DNA of 7,600 nt. Origin: Candidatus Odinarchaeota archaeon (lineage in GTDB: Archaea; Asgardarchaeota; JAGGXT01). The stretch's first letter is position 1, and each line of letters opens with the position of its first letter. Under the pieces are notes generated by a model. It saw only the letters and a program-made list of their open reading frames with translations. It did not search any database and was not told the DNA's origin. The stretch covers positions 1 to 7,600 of the forward strand of contig JAGGXT010000090.1 in the NCBI GenBank assembly GCA_021162905.1, given 5' to 3'. The position numbers and the translations under genes were made by a program. This document shows positions 6,031-7,600 of this stretch, piece after piece.

Positions 6031-7179
6031 TCAGCTTCTATAACATTTACTCTGTACAGATTTAGACTCAATTATTGAGCTTACTAGTCTAAGAAACTTT
6101 TTTGCGGTTTTAACAGCTCTTTTAGCGTCTTTTTCGTTACCTTCGCTACCTTCATGCACTATACTACTACGTAAGTTGTAAAGTTCTGCAATGTCGGGCA
6201 TAATCTTTTTCAATTCTTTAATAATATTATTAAGGTTGAGAATTTCGAGGAGGGGGAATAAAAACTTGCTTATTTTGTTAGGTAGGTTCTGTGCGTTCTT
6301 GTACTTCTTTCTTAGTTCATTTTCACTCTTATGTTTTTTCATAAAGTGGTTTTTGAGTGGTGTATTGAAGATTATGTTTGAAAGCGTGGATTCCATCGCT
6401 ATGACACTTTGGAGTATAGTTAGATTCCATTGCTCTTTATAGTAGGAAATTATTGCTGCGTCGAGATATTCCCACGAAGATGATAATATGTCATAGAATG
6501 TTCTAGGGGGCTTCTTAATCATATAGTTAAGAATCGAACTATGTACTTCCCTTCCTAACTGCTTACCGACAACAATCATTGAATTTTCTTTTACCAGCAT
6601 AAACTGGTATGAATCCACAACTTTGTTATTTATAATTACAGTTACTTTTACTCGTTTCTTGAATTCCTCTAGGTTCGCTGGAGGCTCTACAACACCTATG
6701 TTGTAGTATATTCCTGTAATTCTTCTGAACCCGACTATGAGGCTTTTTAGTAATTTAAATGCTGTATTTACGTGTTTTTCTCCTATTCTTCTAGCTTTTG
6801 ACACGTCTTGTGCTACACTTTTCTGCTCATCTTCATTTAGCTCAATTACTATGGTTGCTAAGGTTTTAAAGGGAAGCTTACCATATACATGTCGTTTGGG
6901 GATTCTTTCTATATAGATCTTTGCTCTACGCTTACCCTTTACCTTAAGCTCAAACATTTCACACTCATAAGGAAAGCAGAAAGGTAATTCGATGGTGCAC
7001 ACTATGGAGTGTTTAAAGAATTCTTTATGGCAAAGCTTGTCATCTTGTATGCTCTTCTGATGGCTAATTAGAAGCTTCTCTACAACTGTTTGAGGGTTGA
7101 GGTCGTATGTTCTGCTCAGTTCCATTAGAGCGTCATAAGCTTTGCCTCTAACTTTAAGTATAATACGTTTTCTAGGCAT
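6031..7179 (-). CDS. Ribbon-helix-helix-like N terminus with C-terminal HEPN-like domain, candidate RNase/defence protein
   Basis: A 382-residue protein. Residues 1-44 have the ribbon-helix-helix layout: a basic strand (RKRIILKV), a helix (GKAYDALMELSRTY), a turn, and a second helix (NPQTVVEKLLISHQ), suggesting DNA binding or dimerisation. The middle (50-215) is mixed alpha/beta, with Cys50, 61, 68 and 73, and is not recognised. The C terminus looks like an Apea-type HEPN domain: a helix WEYLDAAIISYYKEQWNLTI (236-255), a helix IAMESTLSNII with Glu263, and YNLRSSIVHEG (334-344), in which Arg337 and His342 form the RX4-6H motif of HEPN ribonucleases. A final helix follows. HEPN proteins often cleave RNA in abortive infection and toxin-antitoxin systems (family knowledge). 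AGGT (7188-7191 on +) lies 8 bases before the ATG, supporting this start. The fusion could combine autoregulation with a toxic nuclease; alternatively it is a non-catalytic HEPN scaffold. The HEPN call is fairly secure, the RHH call less so. Confidence 0.75.
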   Translation of the reverse strand: MPRKRIILKVRGKAYDALMELSRTYDLNPQTVVEKLLISHQKSIQDDKLCHKEFFKHSIVCTIELPFCFPYECEMFELKVKGKRRAKIYIERIPKRHVYGKLPFKTLATIVIELNEDEQKSVAQDVSKARRIGEKHVNTAFKLLKSLIVGFRRITGIYYNIGVVEPPANLEEFKKRVKVTVIINNKVVDSYQFMLVKENSMIVVGKQLGREVHSSILNYMIKKPPRTFYDILSSSWEYLDAAIISYYKEQWNLTILQSVIAMESTLSNIIFNTPLKNHFMKKHKSENELRKKYKNAQNLPNKISKFLFPLLEILNLNNIIKELKKIMPDIAELYNLRSSIVHEGSEGNEKDAKRAVKTAKKFLRLVSSIIESKSVQSKCYRS

Positions 7180-7239
7180 ACGATCTTACCTACTTAGGAA
7201 ACTTTTCGCTTCAATAAATCTATGTATTTTAGGTTGAAA

Positions 7240-7270
7240 ATAATTGGTAACTATTTAAATGGATAATTGG
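7240..7270. repeat. Two 8-bp direct repeats flanking a TATA-like palindrome
   Basis: ATAATTGG occurs at 7240-7247 and again at 7263-7270, 23 bases apart start to start, on either side of ATTTAAAT (7253-7260). The pair sits upstream of the RHH-HEPN-like gene. Paired sites at about two helical turns around a TATA box fit an operator for a dimeric regulator, possibly that gene's own product. In an AT-rich region chance is not excluded. Confidence 0.35.
7253..7260 (-). promoter_or_regulatory. Candidate TATA box for the RHH-HEPN-like gene
   Basis: ATTTAAAT is palindromic and matches archaeal TATA elements. On the minus strand it would start transcription near 7230, leaving a leader of about 50 bases that includes the AGGT ribosome site. 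A second, weaker candidate (GATTTATTG, complement of about 7211-7219) would give a leader of about 12 bases. Confidence 0.35.
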
Positions 7271-7600
7271 ATTCGTTCAATATATGTTTGTTTAGTTTGT
7301 AATTTGCTGGTTGTTACATTTGTGGATGATGGTTATTTAGGTAATGTGTATTGTTGTGAATAGGGCTTGTAAAAGTAGGTTTATTCTTTTTACGAGTTTC
7401 TGCCACATATCTTTGTATTATTTTACTGTTTATTTGGAAAGTGTGAATGTTTTTCGCTTTTAAGTGTTCTTGATACTTTTTGTGATGTTTTGCCTTTTTT
7501 CTGGAATTAAAGATGGATTAAGGTTTTCCATTTATGTGTGTTTTTATTGTATTCGAGTTTTATGAATTTTTGTAGTTGAAGTTCGTGTGTTAGGCGGGGG
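7271..7600. other. T-rich, C-poor region without a convincing gene
   Basis: About 330 bases upstream of the RHH-HEPN-like gene, strongly T-rich with very few C on the + strand and many T runs (for example near 7385-7393 and 7494-7500). All frames are quickly stopped. The only short ORF noted, 34 codons at 7259-7363, has a weak ribosome site and starts inside the promoter palindrome. I found no tRNA, CRISPR repeats or long inverted repeats. The composition resembles the + strand around 5160-5240 and the DUF2400 gene. Confidence 0.5.

Noticed and set aside
7259..7363. 34-codon ORF starting MDNWIRSIYVCLVC, hydrophobic with CxxC and CC
   Set aside because: Its start overlaps the candidate promoter of the divergent gene, the ribosome site (GGTAA) is weak, and nothing else supports it.
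1..7600. CRISPR array, tRNA, rRNA or insertion sequence
   Set aside because: No regularly spaced repeats, no T-loop-like GGTTCRANTC or cloverleaf pattern, no rRNA-like stretches, and no transposase or long terminal inverted repeats were seen on reading both strands.

Overview
The window looks archaeal, probably from a thermophilic or TACK-type lineage, although no rRNA or other taxonomic marker is present. The evidence is low G+C, Shine-Dalgarno-like sites 7-9 bases before several starts, TATA-like boxes (TTTATAA, ATTTAAAT), tightly packed operons, and a DUF2400-type protein with Fe-S-like cysteines. This placement is an inference.

Block A (1-3503, + strand) is a three-gene operon with gaps of 2 and 1 bases. 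It holds the C-terminal end of an SF2 helicase cut by the window edge (motif VI QRKGRVGR), a 758-residue protein with a DUF1998-like His and Cys core, and a 255-residue single-HKD phospholipase-D-fold protein. This is the gene order drmA-drmB-drmC of the DISARM anti-phage system. No methyltransferase is visible; one could lie upstream of base 1. The cassette therefore reads as a divergent archaeal DISARM or a related drmABC-only system.

Block B (3504-5099) is about 350 bases without a convincing gene, then a DUF2400 (HhH-GPD-glycosylase-like) protein with a C-X8-C-X2-C-X5-C cluster motif and a C-terminal PD-(D/E)XK-like nuclease domain. Its coding strand is G/T-rich with AGA/AGG arginine codons. 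The preceding operon is A/C-richer with many CGN codons, so the two blocks probably have different histories.

Block C (5100-5392) holds a TATA-like box, a 29-codon ORF with a plausible ribosome-binding site, and a perfect 10-bp hairpin two bases after its stop. The hairpin lies between convergent genes.

Block D (5393-7179, - strand) holds a 382-residue protein with an N-terminal ribbon-helix-helix-like segment and a C-terminal HEPN-like domain (RSSIVH, an RX4H motif). An unrecognised small protein of about 140 residues follows it. The first gene's promoter region carries a TATA-like palindrome flanked by two 8-bp direct repeats.

The final 420 bases are T-rich, C-poor and have no convincing gene. 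Taken together the window reads as an archaeal defence or accessory island: a DISARM-like core, a possible DNA-lesion or modified-base processing enzyme, and a possible HEPN RNase effector. Only the drmABC part is tied together by operon structure; linking the rest is inference.
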